Source of the DNA: an uncultured Acetatifactor sp.
GTDB lineage: Bacteria; Bacillota; Clostridia; Lachnospirales; Lachnospiraceae
NCBI GenBank assembly: GCA_944384205.1
Contig: CALWSL010000004.1
Location: 1 to 64,000 of the forward strand
Direction: 5' to 3'
Length of the DNA: 64,000 nucleotides
The notes beneath the pieces were generated by a model that ran no database searches, was not told where the DNA came from, and saw only the letters and a program-made list of their open reading frames with translations. Shown here one piece after another: positions 52,551 through 62,956 of the stretch. Both the position numbers and the translations under genes were made by a program. The stretch's first letter is position 1. Each line of letters begins with the position of its first letter.

Positions 52551-53900
52551 GTGGAGAAAAGTCTGGAGTATACAATGAAAAATTATCGGGGAAAAGCCGT
52601 AAAGGGTTTTGTAGTTTTTTTGTTAATTATGCTGTTCTGCACCTTTGTTTCCCGCAGCATTTATGCGTATCAGATGCCCCGTGTGGAAACGGATAAGGCA
52701 CAGCGGAAAAGTATTTCCCATGTCGTTTCGGCGGAGGGATGTGTCGCTGCCGTCAGCGAAAGTGCGGTGGTGGTTCCGGCGGGAATCCGGATTGCGGAAG
52801 TCTGTGTCAGAGTGGGAGAAAAAATTGAGAAAGGCACGGTTTTGTTTCGGCTGGATACGGAATATCTGATTGCGGACGCAGAAGCGCTGGAAGACGAAAT
52901 CGTATTGTCTGAGCAGAAATTGACGGAAAAAAAGTCGGATTTAAAGATTGCGGAGCAGGCAAGGCAGACCGAACGTGCAAGAGCCAAAGAGGACTTGGAG
53001 AATGTGACAAGGACACAGGATTTGAATGTAGGTCAGGCGAGCAGACGCTATGAGCTTGCCAAGAACGAAATGACCGCCTGTAGCCCCGAGGACGAGGGCA
53101 GATATGCGTTGGAAAAAGCCTTTATAGAAGCGGAAATGTCCCTGCAAAGTGCGGACAATGAGAGGAGCCTTGCAATTTTGGAGGCGCAGCGCCGGGTGGA
53201 AGATGCGGACAGAGCGGTTACGAACGAAAAAAGCAGTATCATGGAGGCGGAGCAGGAATTGGAAGAACTGCAGGAGGCGCTTGCGATTGACCAGGGGCTG
53301 ATTGCGCAGAATGGGGAGGTGTTCAGCGGGATTGACGGCAGTGTTTCGTCCGTGCAGATTTCTGTAGGGGAAAAAACCACGGATGGCGCGGCAATGAAAC
53401 TGGCGGACGGTTCCCGGGGATGGGTATTTGAAGCCCGTTTAACAAAAGAGCAGATGGCTTATTTTAATCCCGATGACAACGTAACACTAAAATTTCAAAA
53501 CGGAAAAAATGCAGTGGAGAACTGCCTCGTATTAGCGACAAACCAGATTGACGATGACAACTATCTGGTGACTGTGGAGGTACAGGAGGAAAGTGTATCC
53601 ATGGGCGATACAGGCGTCTTACAGTTTTCCACACAGGAAGGTCCCTATGAATGCTGTGTGCTGTTGTCTGCTGTTTATACAAGCAATGACTCCAGCTATG
53701 TATTTGTTATACGGGAAATTGACACCATTTTGGGGACAGAGCTGAAAATAGTGAAGAGAAATGTCAGTATCATCGACAAAAATGACACATATGCCGCATT
53801 AGAAGAAGGCAGTCTGGGAGAGGAGGAGCAGGTGGTTGTCGATTCTGACAAGGAGATTGCCCCCGGCGATACTGTGCGCCCGATGGAATACGATTACTAA
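52551..53900 (+). CDS. HlyD-like membrane fusion/adaptor protein
   Basis: 449 residues: N-terminal membrane anchor (about 18-37), biotinyl-lipoyl-like half (SISHVVSAEGCVAAV), a long coiled coil (about 105-245, SEQKLTEKKSDLKIAEQARQ) and a second barrel part with GSVSSVQISVGEKTTDG. GTG 52551 follows AAGGAG; ATG 52575 is possible. Such adaptors normally serve exporters, so its place after importer permeases is unusual. Confidence 0.85.
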   Translation: MEKSLEYTMKNYRGKAVKGFVVFLLIMLFCTFVSRSIYAYQMPRVETDKAQRKSISHVVSAEGCVAAVSESAVVVPAGIRIAEVCVRVGEKIEKGTVLFRLDTEYLIADAEALEDEIVLSEQKLTEKKSDLKIAEQARQTERARAKEDLENVTRTQDLNVGQASRRYELAKNEMTACSPEDEGRYALEKAFIEAEMSLQSADNERSLAILEAQRRVEDADRAVTNEKSSIMEAEQELEELQEALAIDQGLIAQNGEVFSGIDGSVSSVQISVGEKTTDGAAMKLADGSRGWVFEARLTKEQMAYFNPDDNVTLKFQNGKNAVENCLVLATNQIDDDNYLVTVEVQEESVSMGDTGVLQFSTQEGPYECCVLLSAVYTSNDSSYVFVIREIDTILGTELKIVKRNVSIIDKNDTYAALEEGSLGEEEQVVVDSDKEIAPGDTVRPMEYDY

Positions 53901-53961
53901 TGACTTGCATAAATGAGGTAATCTGCATATAATGGAAACAATGAAAGGCGGAAAAATACTT

Positions 53962-54738
53962 ATGACCCCGATATTTGATACCCATGCCCATTACGATGAC
54001 GAGGCATTTGACGAAGACAGAGAAGCATTATTACAGGAACTACCCAAGCAGGGGATTGCCAGGGTGGTGAATGTGGGTGCAAGCCTGTCCTCCTGCAAAA
54101 AGACCATAGAGCTGATGGAAACGTATGATTTTGTTTACGGCGCCATCGGCGTGCATCCCAACGAGACTGCGGAGCTTAACGAGGAGAGTTTTGCATGGCT
54201 CAGGGAGCAGTGTCAGAGAGACAAATGTGTGGCGGTAGGAGAAATCGGTCTTGACTATTATTGGGATGAGCCGGCGCGTTCCGTCCAGAAGGAGTGGTTT
54301 GTAAGACAGCTTGATCTGGCAAGGGAACTGTCCCAGCCTGTGATTATCCATTCCAGAGATGCGGCAAAGGATACCGTGGACATCATGACGGCGGAAAACG
54401 CGTCGGAAATCGGCGGCGTGGTGCACTGCTTTTCCTATACGAAGGAAACGGCAAAAATCTTTCTGGATATGGGTTTTTATATCGGTATCGGCGGTGTACT
54501 TACCTTTAAAAACGCTAAGAAATTGAAAGAAGCAATGGAATATATCCCTATGGACCGTATTGTGTTGGAAACGGATTGTCCCTATCTGGCGCCGGTTCCC
54601 AATCGCGGCAAACGCAACAGTTCCCTGAATATTCCCTATGTGGTGGCTGCTATGGCGGAAATCAAGGGAATCACAGAGGAGGAAGTCCGCCGGCAGACAT
54701 GGAAGAATGCCCATGATTTGTACCGTATGAAAATATAG
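53962..54738 (+). CDS. TatD-family metal-dependent DNase
   Basis: 258 residues. DTHAHYDDEAF, GEIGLDYYWD, IIHSRDA, VVHCFSY and ETDCPYLAPVPNRGKRN supply the metal-binding His/Asp/Glu ligands of the TatD amidohydrolase fold. The protein start MTPIFDTHAHY at ATG 53962 is chosen by family N-terminus; ATG 53932 is in frame. Probable nuclease or D-aminoacyl-tRNA-type hydrolase; housekeeping. Confidence 0.93.
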   Translation: MTPIFDTHAHYDDEAFDEDREALLQELPKQGIARVVNVGASLSSCKKTIELMETYDFVYGAIGVHPNETAELNEESFAWLREQCQRDKCVAVGEIGLDYYWDEPARSVQKEWFVRQLDLARELSQPVIIHSRDAAKDTVDIMTAENASEIGGVVHCFSYTKETAKIFLDMGFYIGIGGVLTFKNAKKLKEAMEYIPMDRIVLETDCPYLAPVPNRGKRNSSLNIPYVVAAMAEIKGITEEEVRRQTWKNAHDLYRMKI

Positions 54739-54770
54739 CCGCAGGTCTGTAAGCTCCATGGCATACAAAT

Positions 54771-54808
54771 AGAGCTGTGCACTTTTAAGAAGGAGGTGGC
54801 ACAGCTCT
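54771..54808. terminator. Bidirectional terminator between tatD and GH18 gene
   Basis: AGAGCTGTGC and GCACAGCTCT are exact 10-bp arms. Confidence 0.8.
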
Positions 54809-54823
54809 TGGAAAATTGCAATC

Positions 54824-56131
54824 TTATTTCAACAGATTTTCTGCCATCTGTGTAATCAAATCATAGTCAGCCGTATCCTGACTGCATTCCCATATAATAA
54901 TCCCGGCAAGCTTCGTTGCATTGATGTAATCCAGTTTTTCCTGTAAGGATAACGCATCCTCCCAAGTGAGGAACCACTTATAATAGGGAGAATTTTCATC
55001 GTCATTGTACAGATAGGTGGCGCCTTCCGTATCGTCATGAGCGAGATGCCAGCCGCAGCCCTCTTTGGAGAAGCCGGAAGCTTTTACCCATCTGACGCCT
55101 TCTTTTTTCAGTGTGTAACCGCTGACGGCTTCAGAAGAAAAAGCAAGGCATTCCGTTTCTGCAACCTCTTTATTGGTTGCCCTATGGGTTGCGGAGGGTG
55201 CGCCCACAATCTGAGCAGGGTTCATTTCATTCATTAAGAAGGAAATTGCATACAGCGGGGAGCCGATGCAAAGCTTTTCTTCGGGAATTCCCAATGCTGT
55301 CATGTAATCAGCGGTTTTTTTGGTTCCCTGAAAGCTGCTGGCATGTCCGGTAACACCATCCCATACGCCTGCCAGGTCATAAGTCATGAGATTAATCATA
55401 TCCAGATAAGCGGCAGCTCCCTTCCAATCCTGCATGGGAAGAATGGAAGTAGTGGAACCGCCTGCACATGCGGTAACTTTTTTAATGCCCTCTCCGAAGC
55501 TTTCAGCCAGGGCGGCTTTCAGCTCTGACAAAAGAAGTACAAAATTGGCGCTGTCTTCTGCGGCAGTGCCCCAGATAGGGCATCCTTCATCGCCGTCGTC
55601 TGCGTCAGGGTCTGGAAGTCTTTCTCCTGCGGTAGAGCAGCCGGGATATTCCCAATCGATATCGATGCCGCTAATCCAAGGGTATTTACGAATCAGATTT
55701 ACGCAGCTTTGGATGAAAGATTTTCTTCCGGCAGCAGTATAAGCCATTTCCGAGAAATAACCGCATCTTGCCCAGCCGCCGATGGAAAGCATGATATTGA
55801 CATTCGGATATTTTTGGGAAAAAGCCTCATACTGGGCAAAATGGTTTTTGGGCAGAGAGGACTCTATCTCGCTGGGCTCCTGATTCTCATAGTCGTTTTC
55901 AGGGCGCATGGAGACAATTGTGAAATCCGTTCTGGGTAATTCGCCCCGGTCTCTTCTCTCAAAGGAACTTTCCTTAGAGCCGTCCGCAGGGGTTACGCTC
56001 CAGAACGCATGGTTTACAAAGGTAACTCTGTCCCAGGGGATGCCTGCCACCTCACCGCCTTTTGCGGCGGGTTTTCTGCCTAAATACCAGTTTGCAAAGT
56101 AAACAATAATTTCTTTTTTCTTTGTACGCAA
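54824..56131 (-). CDS. GH18 glycosidase (chitinase-like), no signal peptide
   Basis: 435 residues. NIMLSIGGWARCGYFSEMAY and GIDIDWEYPG carry the GH18 signature DxxDxDxE with the catalytic Glu; INLMTYDLAGVWDG and IIIWECSQDT are later conserved strands. The protein starts MRTKKKEIIVYFANWYLG, so it is predicted cytoplasmic. It is a tandem paralogue of the next gene (shared blocks such as YLYNDDENSPYYKWFL). Probably hydrolyses chitin-like or N-glycan beta-1,4-linked GlcNAc. Confidence 0.9.
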   Translation of the reverse strand: MRTKKKEIIVYFANWYLGRKPAAKGGEVAGIPWDRVTFVNHAFWSVTPADGSKESSFERRDRGELPRTDFTIVSMRPENDYENQEPSEIESSLPKNHFAQYEAFSQKYPNVNIMLSIGGWARCGYFSEMAYTAAGRKSFIQSCVNLIRKYPWISGIDIDWEYPGCSTAGERLPDPDADDGDEGCPIWGTAAEDSANFVLLLSELKAALAESFGEGIKKVTACAGGSTTSILPMQDWKGAAAYLDMINLMTYDLAGVWDGVTGHASSFQGTKKTADYMTALGIPEEKLCIGSPLYAISFLMNEMNPAQIVGAPSATHRATNKEVAETECLAFSSEAVSGYTLKKEGVRWVKASGFSKEGCGWHLAHDDTEGATYLYNDDENSPYYKWFLTWEDALSLQEKLDYINATKLAGIIIWECSQDTADYDLITQMAENLLK

Positions 56132-56178
56132 TGTAAAGTACCTCCTGAAATAAATGTCATTCCTATATATCCGCAGCG

Positions 56179-57571
56179 TTATTGCAGCAGATTGTCAGCC
56201 ATCTGTGAAATAAACAGGTGGTCATGAGTATCCTGACTGCATTCCCAGACGATGATGCCTGCCAGATTAGCGCTGTTAATGTAATTCAATTTTTCCTGCA
56301 GAGACAGTTCATTTTCATAAGAGAGAAACCACTTATAATAAGGAGAAGATTCGTCATCATTGTACATATAGGCGGAACCTCTCTTGGAATTATAGGCGAG
56401 ATGCCATCCCGTACCGCCATTGTCAAAGCTTTCTCCCATTACCCATTTTCCGTCCTCCTGGTTTAGCGTATACCCGCTGACGGCTTCGGATGCAAAAGCG
56501 CAGAGCATGGTTTCATCGATTTCGGCGCTGTTTGGTTTATAGTTTTCGATGGGTGCGCCTAAAACCTTGTCGGGATTCATTTCTTTCATCAGAAAAGCGG
56601 TGGCATACATGGGAGTGCCGATGCAAAGCTTGCCCATATCAATTCCCAAGTCCTTAAAATAAATGACGGCGGCTTTGGCTCCGTTGCAGCTGCTGGCTTC
56701 TCCGGTAACACCGTCCCAGATACCCGCAAGGTCGTAAGTCATAATATTAATCATGTCCAGATGAGGCGCGAAAGCAGCCCAGTCCTGCATGGGCAAGGTC
56801 CAGCCTGTAGATGCGGATGCACAGGCGGTAAGTTTTTTTACGCCCTCGCCGTAATGATCGTCCATAGCTGTCCTAAGCTCCGATAAAAGCGCGGCAAAGT
56901 TGGTACTGTCCTCTGCGGCGGTGCCGAAGATGGGGCATCCCTGATCGTTTTCGCTTTCAGGGGCGCGTTCCCCGTCCTTGGAGCCGCCGGGATATTCCCA
57001 GTCGATATCGATGCCGTCAATCCAGGGATCCCGGTCCATCAGGTCGAGACAGCTCTGAATAAAGGACTGACGACCCTCCGGTGTATAAGCCATCTCAGAA
57101 AAATAACCGCATGCTGTCCAGCCGCCAATCGAAATCATAATATTTACATCAGGGTACATTTCAGAGTAAACGGCATATTCTGCGAAATGATTTCGTTCCA
57201 TGTCGGGATTGATTTCACTTTTTGCGGTGTCTTCATAGTCCTTATCGGGAGCGGTAGAGATAATCGTAAACTCTGTCCGTGCACCCTCTCCGCTGGTTCT
57301 TTGCTCTATAGAGGTCTTGGTGGAACCGTCTGCCGGAGCCACAGCCCAGAAAGCATGATTGATATAAGTTATCTTGTCCCAGGGGATACTTGCGACCTCG
57401 CCGCCCTCAGCGCCGGGTTTTTCTCCCAGATACCAGTTGGCGAAATAGACAACAACCTGTTTTTCACTGGCAGTTTCCATTTCTTCCGGGGCATTTTCAT
57501 CAGGAAGTACCGCAGCCTGTCAGCAACATGGAAAGAATAATACCTGTTGCTATCAATTTTTTTCCCTTCAT
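56179..57571 (-). pseudogene. GH18 lipoprotein gene with frameshift after signal peptide
   Basis: The GH18 domain lies at 57480-56179 (433 residues; GIDIDWEYPG catalytic motif). Upstream on the same strand, ATG 57571 with GGGGGA encodes MKGKKLIATGIILSMLLTGC, a lipoprotein signal with lipobox LTGC, then stops (TGA, 57502-57500). The catalytic frame read upstream gives AVLPDENAPEEMETASEK, an ordinary lipoprotein linker, so a 1-base frameshift near 57505-57515 separates signal from enzyme. Without it the enzyme would be a surface-anchored lipoprotein of about 463 residues. Internal start ATG 57480 lacks a good ribosome binding site. Confidence 0.75.
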
Positions 57572-57753
57572 AAAAAATCCCCCCTATTGTTTTTGTTTGT
57601 GCGAGTTTCAAACAGGATTTAGGAAACCCTAATTAAATCTATCATACAGTAAAACGCTAAAGAAAAAAATTGTTATAAGAGGGAATATTTGTTTAAATTT
57701 GGTGGGTTTGTATATTTTCCCAAAGCCGCTTCGTTATTGTGTGTTGCAATTTA

Positions 57754-57777
57754 CAGTTATCCGTGATACGATAACTG
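57754..57777. promoter_or_regulatory. Palindrome in gap before uvrC
   Basis: CAGTTATC and GATAACTG are exact 8-bp arms around CGTGATAC. It is the only clear structure in the 353-bp gap between the GH18 gene and uvrC; its role is unknown. Confidence 0.35.
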
Positions 57778-57924
57778 CAAGCAAGTAATTTCAGAAGATT
57801 GATTCTATGATTCTCAGACCGGCTGACGGTTTCTGGCTTTTTCGGACTTCTTGCTTAATCCCGTGGAAGATATTCCAAAGAAAACGGCAGGAAGGGAAAA
57901 GCAATAAATAATGGAGTTATATAA

Positions 57925-59814
57925 ATGTCTGATTCAATAAAAAGAGAAAAATCATTTGAAGACGAATTGAAAAAGCTTCCCAGGGAACCGGGAGTTTATA
58001 TTATGCGCGACAAAAACGATACCATTCTCTATGTGGGAAAGGCAGTCAATCTGCACAACCGCGTGCGTTCTTATTTTCGGGAATACATCGGCAGAGGACC
58101 TGCCATCGACCAGATGGTATCCAGGATTGCGCGATTTGAATATATTATCACAGACTCCGAGCTGGAGGCGTTGGTACTGGAAAATAATCTGATTAAGGAG
58201 CATTCTCCCAAATATAACACGCTGCTTAAGGACGACAAAACCTATCCTTATATTAAAGTAACGGTAGGGGAGGAATATCCCCGGATTTTGTTTTCCCGCA
58301 CGATGAAAAAGGATAAATCGAAATATTTCGGACCCTACAGCAGTGCCGCGGCAGTGAAGGACACCATTGAACTGCTGAATAAGCTTTACCAGCTTCGGAC
58401 CTGTAACCGGAATTTACCCAGGGATATCGGCAATGAGCGTCCCTGTTTAAATTATCATATAAAGCAGTGTCTTGCGCCCTGTCAGGCTTATGTCAGCAAG
58501 GAACAGTATCGGGAACAGGTGGCAGGAGCGTTGGAATTTTTAAACGGAAATTACAACTTAATATTAAAGGACCTGGAGGAAAAAATGAAAGCTGCCGCGG
58601 AAAATCTGGAATTTGAGGAGGCGGCAAAATACCGTGACCTTTATGCCAGTGTAAAAGCCGTATCCCAGAAGCAGAAAATTACGGACAGTACCGGAGATGA
58701 CAAGGATGTCATTGCGCTCTATCAGGATGAAGCAGAGGCAGTGGTGCAGGTTTTCTTTGTGCGTGACGGAAAGCTGATAGGCAGGGAACATTATTACATG
58801 ACAAATGTGTCGGAAAATGACAGGTCAGGTGTCCTTCAGGATTTTATCAAGCAGTTTTATGCAGGAACTCCGTTTATCCCCAAAGAACTCATGATTCAGT
58901 ACGAAATTGAGGATGCGGCGCTGATAGAGAAGTGGCTTAGTGAGCGCCGGGGAGGACGCGTTTATATCCGTGTACCGAAAATCGGCAGCAAGGAGAAGCT
59001 GGTGGAGCTGGCAGCGCAGAATGCAAAGCTGATTCTGAATCAGGACAGGGAAAAACTGAAACGTGAGGAAGGCAGGACAATCGGCGCCGTGAAGGAGATT
59101 GCCCGTCTGCTGGGGTTAGGGCAGATAGACCGTATGGAGGCGTTCGACATTTCCAATATCAACGGTTTTGAAAATGTGGGTTCCATGGTAGTATATGAGA
59201 AGGGAAAGCCGAAGCGCAGCGATTACCGGAAGTTCAAGATAAAAAGTGTGTCGGGTCCCGATGATTATGCCTGTATGAGAGAGGTTCTGACCAGACGGTT
59301 TGTGCATGGAATGGAAGAGAGCAGGGAGCTGGCAGAGAAGGAAATAGAGCAGGAATATGGCAGCTTTACCAAATTTCCGGATTTGCTTCTGATGGATGGC
59401 GGGCGCGGACAGGTGAATATTGCCCTGTCCGTGCTGGAGGAGCTTCATATTGATATTCCTGTATGCGGTATGGTCAAGGATGACAATCACCGCACCAGAG
59501 GCTTATACTTTAATAATGTGGAGCTGCCTGTCGACACGCACTCCGAGGGTTTTAAGCTGATTACCCGTATTCAGGATGAGGCGCACCGGTTTGCCATAGA
59601 GTATCACCGGTCGCTGAGAAGCAAGACCCAGGTGAAGTCAGTGCTGGATGATATTCCCGGTATCGGACCGGCAAGGCGTAAGGCGCTGATGCGTCATTTT
59701 AAATCTCTGGAGGAAATTAAGAATGCCACAAGAGAGGAACTTTTGGAGATACCGGAAATTACGGAACGAGCTGCAGAGGAGATTGTGACTTTTTTCAGAC
59801 AACATGGAAAATAA
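57925..59814 (+). CDS. uvrC: Excinuclease ABC subunit C
   Basis: 629 residues. GIY-YIG nuclease domain ([20 protein letters not shown]), UVR motif near 205-240 ([17 protein letters not shown]), RNase H-like nuclease with [17 protein letters not shown] and [11 protein letters not shown], and a C-terminal helix-hairpin-helix pair ([15 protein letters not shown]). It makes both incisions in nucleotide excision repair with UvrA/UvrB. Confidence 0.97.
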   Translation: MSDSIKREKSFEDELKKLPREPGVYIMRDKNDTILYVGKAVNLHNRVRSYFREYIGRGPAIDQMVSRIARFEYIITDSELEALVLENNLIKEHSPKYNTLLKDDKTYPYIKVTVGEEYPRILFSRTMKKDKSKYFGPYSSAAAVKDTIELLNKLYQLRTCNRNLPRDIGNERPCLNYHIKQCLAPCQAYVSKEQYREQVAGALEFLNGNYNLILKDLEEKMKAAAENLEFEEAAKYRDLYASVKAVSQKQKITDSTGDDKDVIALYQDEAEAVVQVFFVRDGKLIGREHYYMTNVSENDRSGVLQDFIKQFYAGTPFIPKELMIQYEIEDAALIEKWLSERRGGRVYIRVPKIGSKEKLVELAAQNAKLILNQDREKLKREEGRTIGAVKEIARLLGLGQIDRMEAFDISNINGFENVGSMVVYEKGKPKRSDYRKFKIKSVSGPDDYACMREVLTRRFVHGMEESRELAEKEIEQEYGSFTKFPDLLLMDGGRGQVNIALSVLEELHIDIPVCGMVKDDNHRTRGLYFNNVELPVDTHSEGFKLITRIQDEAHRFAIEYHRSLRSKTQVKSVLDDIPGIGPARRKALMRHFKSLEEIKNATREELLEIPEITERAAEEIVTFFRQHGK

Positions 59815-59976
59815 AATTGACACAATATGGTAAAAAGGATAAGCTGATAATTAGATACCTTCGGCTGGCTATAGGAGTGTATCAATATCTGAGGATAGCT
59901 TTTAAAACAGAGTAATTTATGATACAATGCTTTTATAGTTAAGAAGCGAATAAAATACATTCATACTGGAGGAATT

Positions 59977-60921
59977 ATGGCAAGCGTAAGTTTAACCGAT
60001 ATTATTGACAAAATGAAACTGAAGAATCTGACTCCTGAGATTGATGTAAACAGCATCCGTGTCACACAGCCTGACATCAATCGTCCCGCATTGCAGATGG
60101 CAGGATATTTTGAGCATTTTGAATCAACCCGTTTGCAAATCATCGGTTTTGTGGAATATACTTATATGGAAGGCTTGAGTGAGGAACGTAAAAGGGAGAT
60201 TTACGACAAGCTGATGTCTTATGCGGTGCCTGCGGTTGTATTTTGCCGGGAACTGAAGCCGGATCCGGTTTTTGTGGAAATTGCGGTGAAGCATCAGATT
60301 CCGATTTTGTCCACCAAGAAATCTACTTCTTCCTTTATGGCGGAGATTATCCGCTGGCTGAACGTAAAGCTTGCGCCCTGTATTTCCGTGCATGGCGTAC
60401 TTATGGATGTTTACGGGGAGGGCGTTATGATTACCGGAGAGAGCGGTATCGGTAAATCCGAGGCAGCTCTGGAGCTGGTTAAGCGAGGACATCGTCTGGT
60501 AACGGATGATGTGGTGGAGCTTCGCAAGGTAAGTGACGATACGCTGATTGGTTCCGCACCTGATATTACGAAAAACTTTATTGAGCTGCGCGGCATCGGT
60601 ATTGTGGATGTAAAGGCACTGTATGGTGTTTCTTCCGTAAAAGATACCCAGCAGATTGACCTGGTGATTAATTTAGAAGACTGGGATAAAGAAAAAGAAT
60701 ATGACAGACTTGGTCTGGAGGAAAATTACACGGAATATCTTGGTAATAAGGTAGTATGTCATAACATTCCTATTCGTCCCGGCAGAAGCCTTGCGATTAT
60801 CTGTGAATCCGCTGCGGTTAACCACCGTCAGAAAAAGATGGGTTACAATGCGGCGCAGGAGTTGTATACCCGTGTACAGAATTCGCTGGCAAAGAAGAGA
60901 GAAGACGGCGGTGAGGACTAG
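59977..60921 (+). CDS. hprK: HPr kinase/phosphorylase
   Basis: 314 residues. P-loop GESGIGKSEAALELVKRGH and the signature ELRGIGIVDVKALYGVSSVK are present. It phosphorylates HPr on Ser46 for carbon catabolite control and can reverse the reaction. The target HPr is encoded at 21967. TGGAGGAA precedes ATG 59977. Confidence 0.97.
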   Translation: MASVSLTDIIDKMKLKNLTPEIDVNSIRVTQPDINRPALQMAGYFEHFESTRLQIIGFVEYTYMEGLSEERKREIYDKLMSYAVPAVVFCRELKPDPVFVEIAVKHQIPILSTKKSTSSFMAEIIRWLNVKLAPCISVHGVLMDVYGEGVMITGESGIGKSEAALELVKRGHRLVTDDVVELRKVSDDTLIGSAPDITKNFIELRGIGIVDVKALYGVSSVKDTQQIDLVINLEDWDKEKEYDRLGLEENYTEYLGNKVVCHNIPIRPGRSLAIICESAAVNHRQKKMGYNAAQELYTRVQNSLAKKREDGGED

Positions 60922-60994
60922 AATAGGAGCGCACCGCATAAAAATGGAAAAGACCATATATACCATAAATTAAATTTAAGAGGGAGAAAAAGCT

Positions 60995-61936
60995 ATGAAA
61001 AAATACGCATATGGAGTAGATATTGGAGGAACCAGCGTTAAAATCGGACTGTTTGACAAGGATGGCTGCGTACTGGACAAGTGGGAAATTCCCACCAACA
61101 AGGAAAACGGCGGAGATTCCGTTTTGCCGGATATTGCAGAAAGCATTCAGGCGAAAATGAAAGAAAAGGGAATTGATGCAGACGATGTTGAAGGCGTTGG
61201 TGTAGGTGCCCCCGGCGCAGTGGACGGGGAGGGTACACTGGTGAGCGGCGCCGTTAATATTGGCTGGGGTGTTTTCAATATTCCCAAGGTGCTCGGCGGA
61301 TATCTGAATCTGCCTGTAGAAGCTGCAAATGATGCAAATATCGCCGCATTCGGCGAAATGTGGCAGGGCGGCGGTAAAGGCTATTCCAATCTGGTTGCCG
61401 TAACATTGGGAACCGGTGTGGGCGGAGGAATCATTGTAGACGGAAAGATTCTAATCGGCGCCAACGGCGCCGGCGGAGAAATCGGACATATTCATATAGA
61501 AGATAATGAGACGGAAAACTGTAACTGCAAGAATAAAGGCTGCCTTGAGCAGTATACTTCTGCAACAGGTATTGTGCGTCTGGCAAAGAGGAGACTGGCA
61601 AAAGATGATAAGCCCACTGTTTTGCGTGAGGGAACGCTCTCTGCAAAATCCGTGTTTGATGCGGTAAAAGAGGGCGATGAAGTGGCGGTTGAGATAGCAG
61701 AGCAGTTTGGAGAGTATCTGGGAAAGGGTCTTGCGGCAGTTGCAGGTACCGTAAATCCTGAGATTTTTGTTATCGGCGGCGGCGTGTCCAAGGCAGGAGA
61801 AGTTCTTCTGAAATATATAGAGCCTGCTTTCCGAAAATATGCGTTCGTAGCATGCAAGGACACCAAATTTGCGCTGGCAACCCTGGGTAACGATGCCGGA
61901 ATTTATGGTGCGGCGGGATTAATATTAAATAAGTAA
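60995..61936 (+). CDS. ROK-family glucokinase
   Basis: 313 residues. ATP-binding DIGGTSVKIGLFD, sugar site AANDANIAAFGEMWQGG and TLGTGVGGGI, ROK zinc motif CNCKNKGCLEQYTS. It phosphorylates glucose at carbon 6. AGAGGGAG ribosome binding site. It lies between hprK and murB, an arrangement common in clostridia. Confidence 0.93.
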   Translation: MKKYAYGVDIGGTSVKIGLFDKDGCVLDKWEIPTNKENGGDSVLPDIAESIQAKMKEKGIDADDVEGVGVGAPGAVDGEGTLVSGAVNIGWGVFNIPKVLGGYLNLPVEAANDANIAAFGEMWQGGGKGYSNLVAVTLGTGVGGGIIVDGKILIGANGAGGEIGHIHIEDNETENCNCKNKGCLEQYTSATGIVRLAKRRLAKDDKPTVLREGTLSAKSVFDAVKEGDEVAVEIAEQFGEYLGKGLAAVAGTVNPEIFVIGGGVSKAGEVLLKYIEPAFRKYAFVACKDTKFALATLGNDAGIYGAAGLILNK

Positions 61937-61953
61937 AAGGAAACAGTAAAAGA

Positions 61954-62871
61954 ATGATTAGTGATGCGGTAATCGGAGCATTAAAAAGCTTTGTACGGTC
62001 AGAGAATATTCACACACAGGAATCGATGGCAGCCCATACCACCTTTAAAGTGGGAGGGCTTGCCGACTGTTTGGTGGAGTTAGAGAACACAGAGCAGTTG
62101 CAAAAAGTGCAGCATTACCTGAATCAAATAGAAATGCCCTATGTGGTATTGGGCAACGGCAGCAATGTGTTGGTCAGTGATGAAGGATATCGGGGAGTAG
62201 TGCTTCAGATTGGAAATCGTATGAACCGCATCCTTGTGGAAGGAAATTATATGATTGCACAGGCGGGAGCGCTTTTGTCACAGGTGGCGCGAACCGCGAT
62301 GGAACATGGCTTGACAGGAATGGAATTTGCTTCCGGTATTCCCGGAACTGTCGGCGGCGGCGTTGTCATGAATGCGGGAGCATACGGCGGCGAGATGAGC
62401 CGGATCGTAACAAAGGTCACGGTAGTGAATTCCGAAGGGGAAATTCTGGAGCTGAGCAATGAGACCATGGAATTTGGTTATCGTCACAGTATAATCAAGA
62501 GTCAGCCTTTTGTTGTGACAGAAGTGTCATTTGAGCTTGCGCCGGGGAATCCTGAGACCATCAGGGCAACTATGGATGAACTGGCAGCAAAACGCAGGGA
62601 GAAACAGCCTTTGGAATACCCCAGTGCAGGAAGTACCTTTAAACGTCCGGAGGGGCATTTTGCAGGAGAACTGATTATGAAAGCGGGGTTGAGAGGCTTT
62701 CAGATAGGCGGAGCAAGAGTGTCCGATAAGCATTGCGGATTTGTCATCAATACCGGAGACGCAACGGCAGCGGATGTGAGAAATCTGATTCGTGAGATTC
62801 AGGCAAGAGTGAAAGAGAAATTTCAGGTAGATTTGGAGCCGGAAGTAATTTTTCTGGGTAAATTTTCCTGA
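61954..62871 (+). CDS. murB: UDP-N-acetylenolpyruvoylglucosamine reductase
   Basis: 305 residues. FAD-binding GNGSNVLVSDEGYRGVVLQI and GMEFASGIPGTVGGGVVMNA, catalytic Ser in SAGSTFKRP and Glu near the C-terminus. Type II-like length. It makes UDP-MurNAc for peptidoglycan. Only 17 bp from the kinase gene. Confidence 0.96.
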   Translation: MISDAVIGALKSFVRSENIHTQESMAAHTTFKVGGLADCLVELENTEQLQKVQHYLNQIEMPYVVLGNGSNVLVSDEGYRGVVLQIGNRMNRILVEGNYMIAQAGALLSQVARTAMEHGLTGMEFASGIPGTVGGGVVMNAGAYGGEMSRIVTKVTVVNSEGEILELSNETMEFGYRHSIIKSQPFVVTEVSFELAPGNPETIRATMDELAAKRREKQPLEYPSAGSTFKRPEGHFAGELIMKAGLRGFQIGGARVSDKHCGFVINTGDATAADVRNLIREIQARVKEKFQVDLEPEVIFLGKFS

Positions 62872-62956
62872 TATATTAGGAAATACAGGTTTTATAATCA
62901 GGGAATCGGGCGAAATGCTTTATAAAGCCGGATTCCTTCTGTGGGAATGAGGAAAA

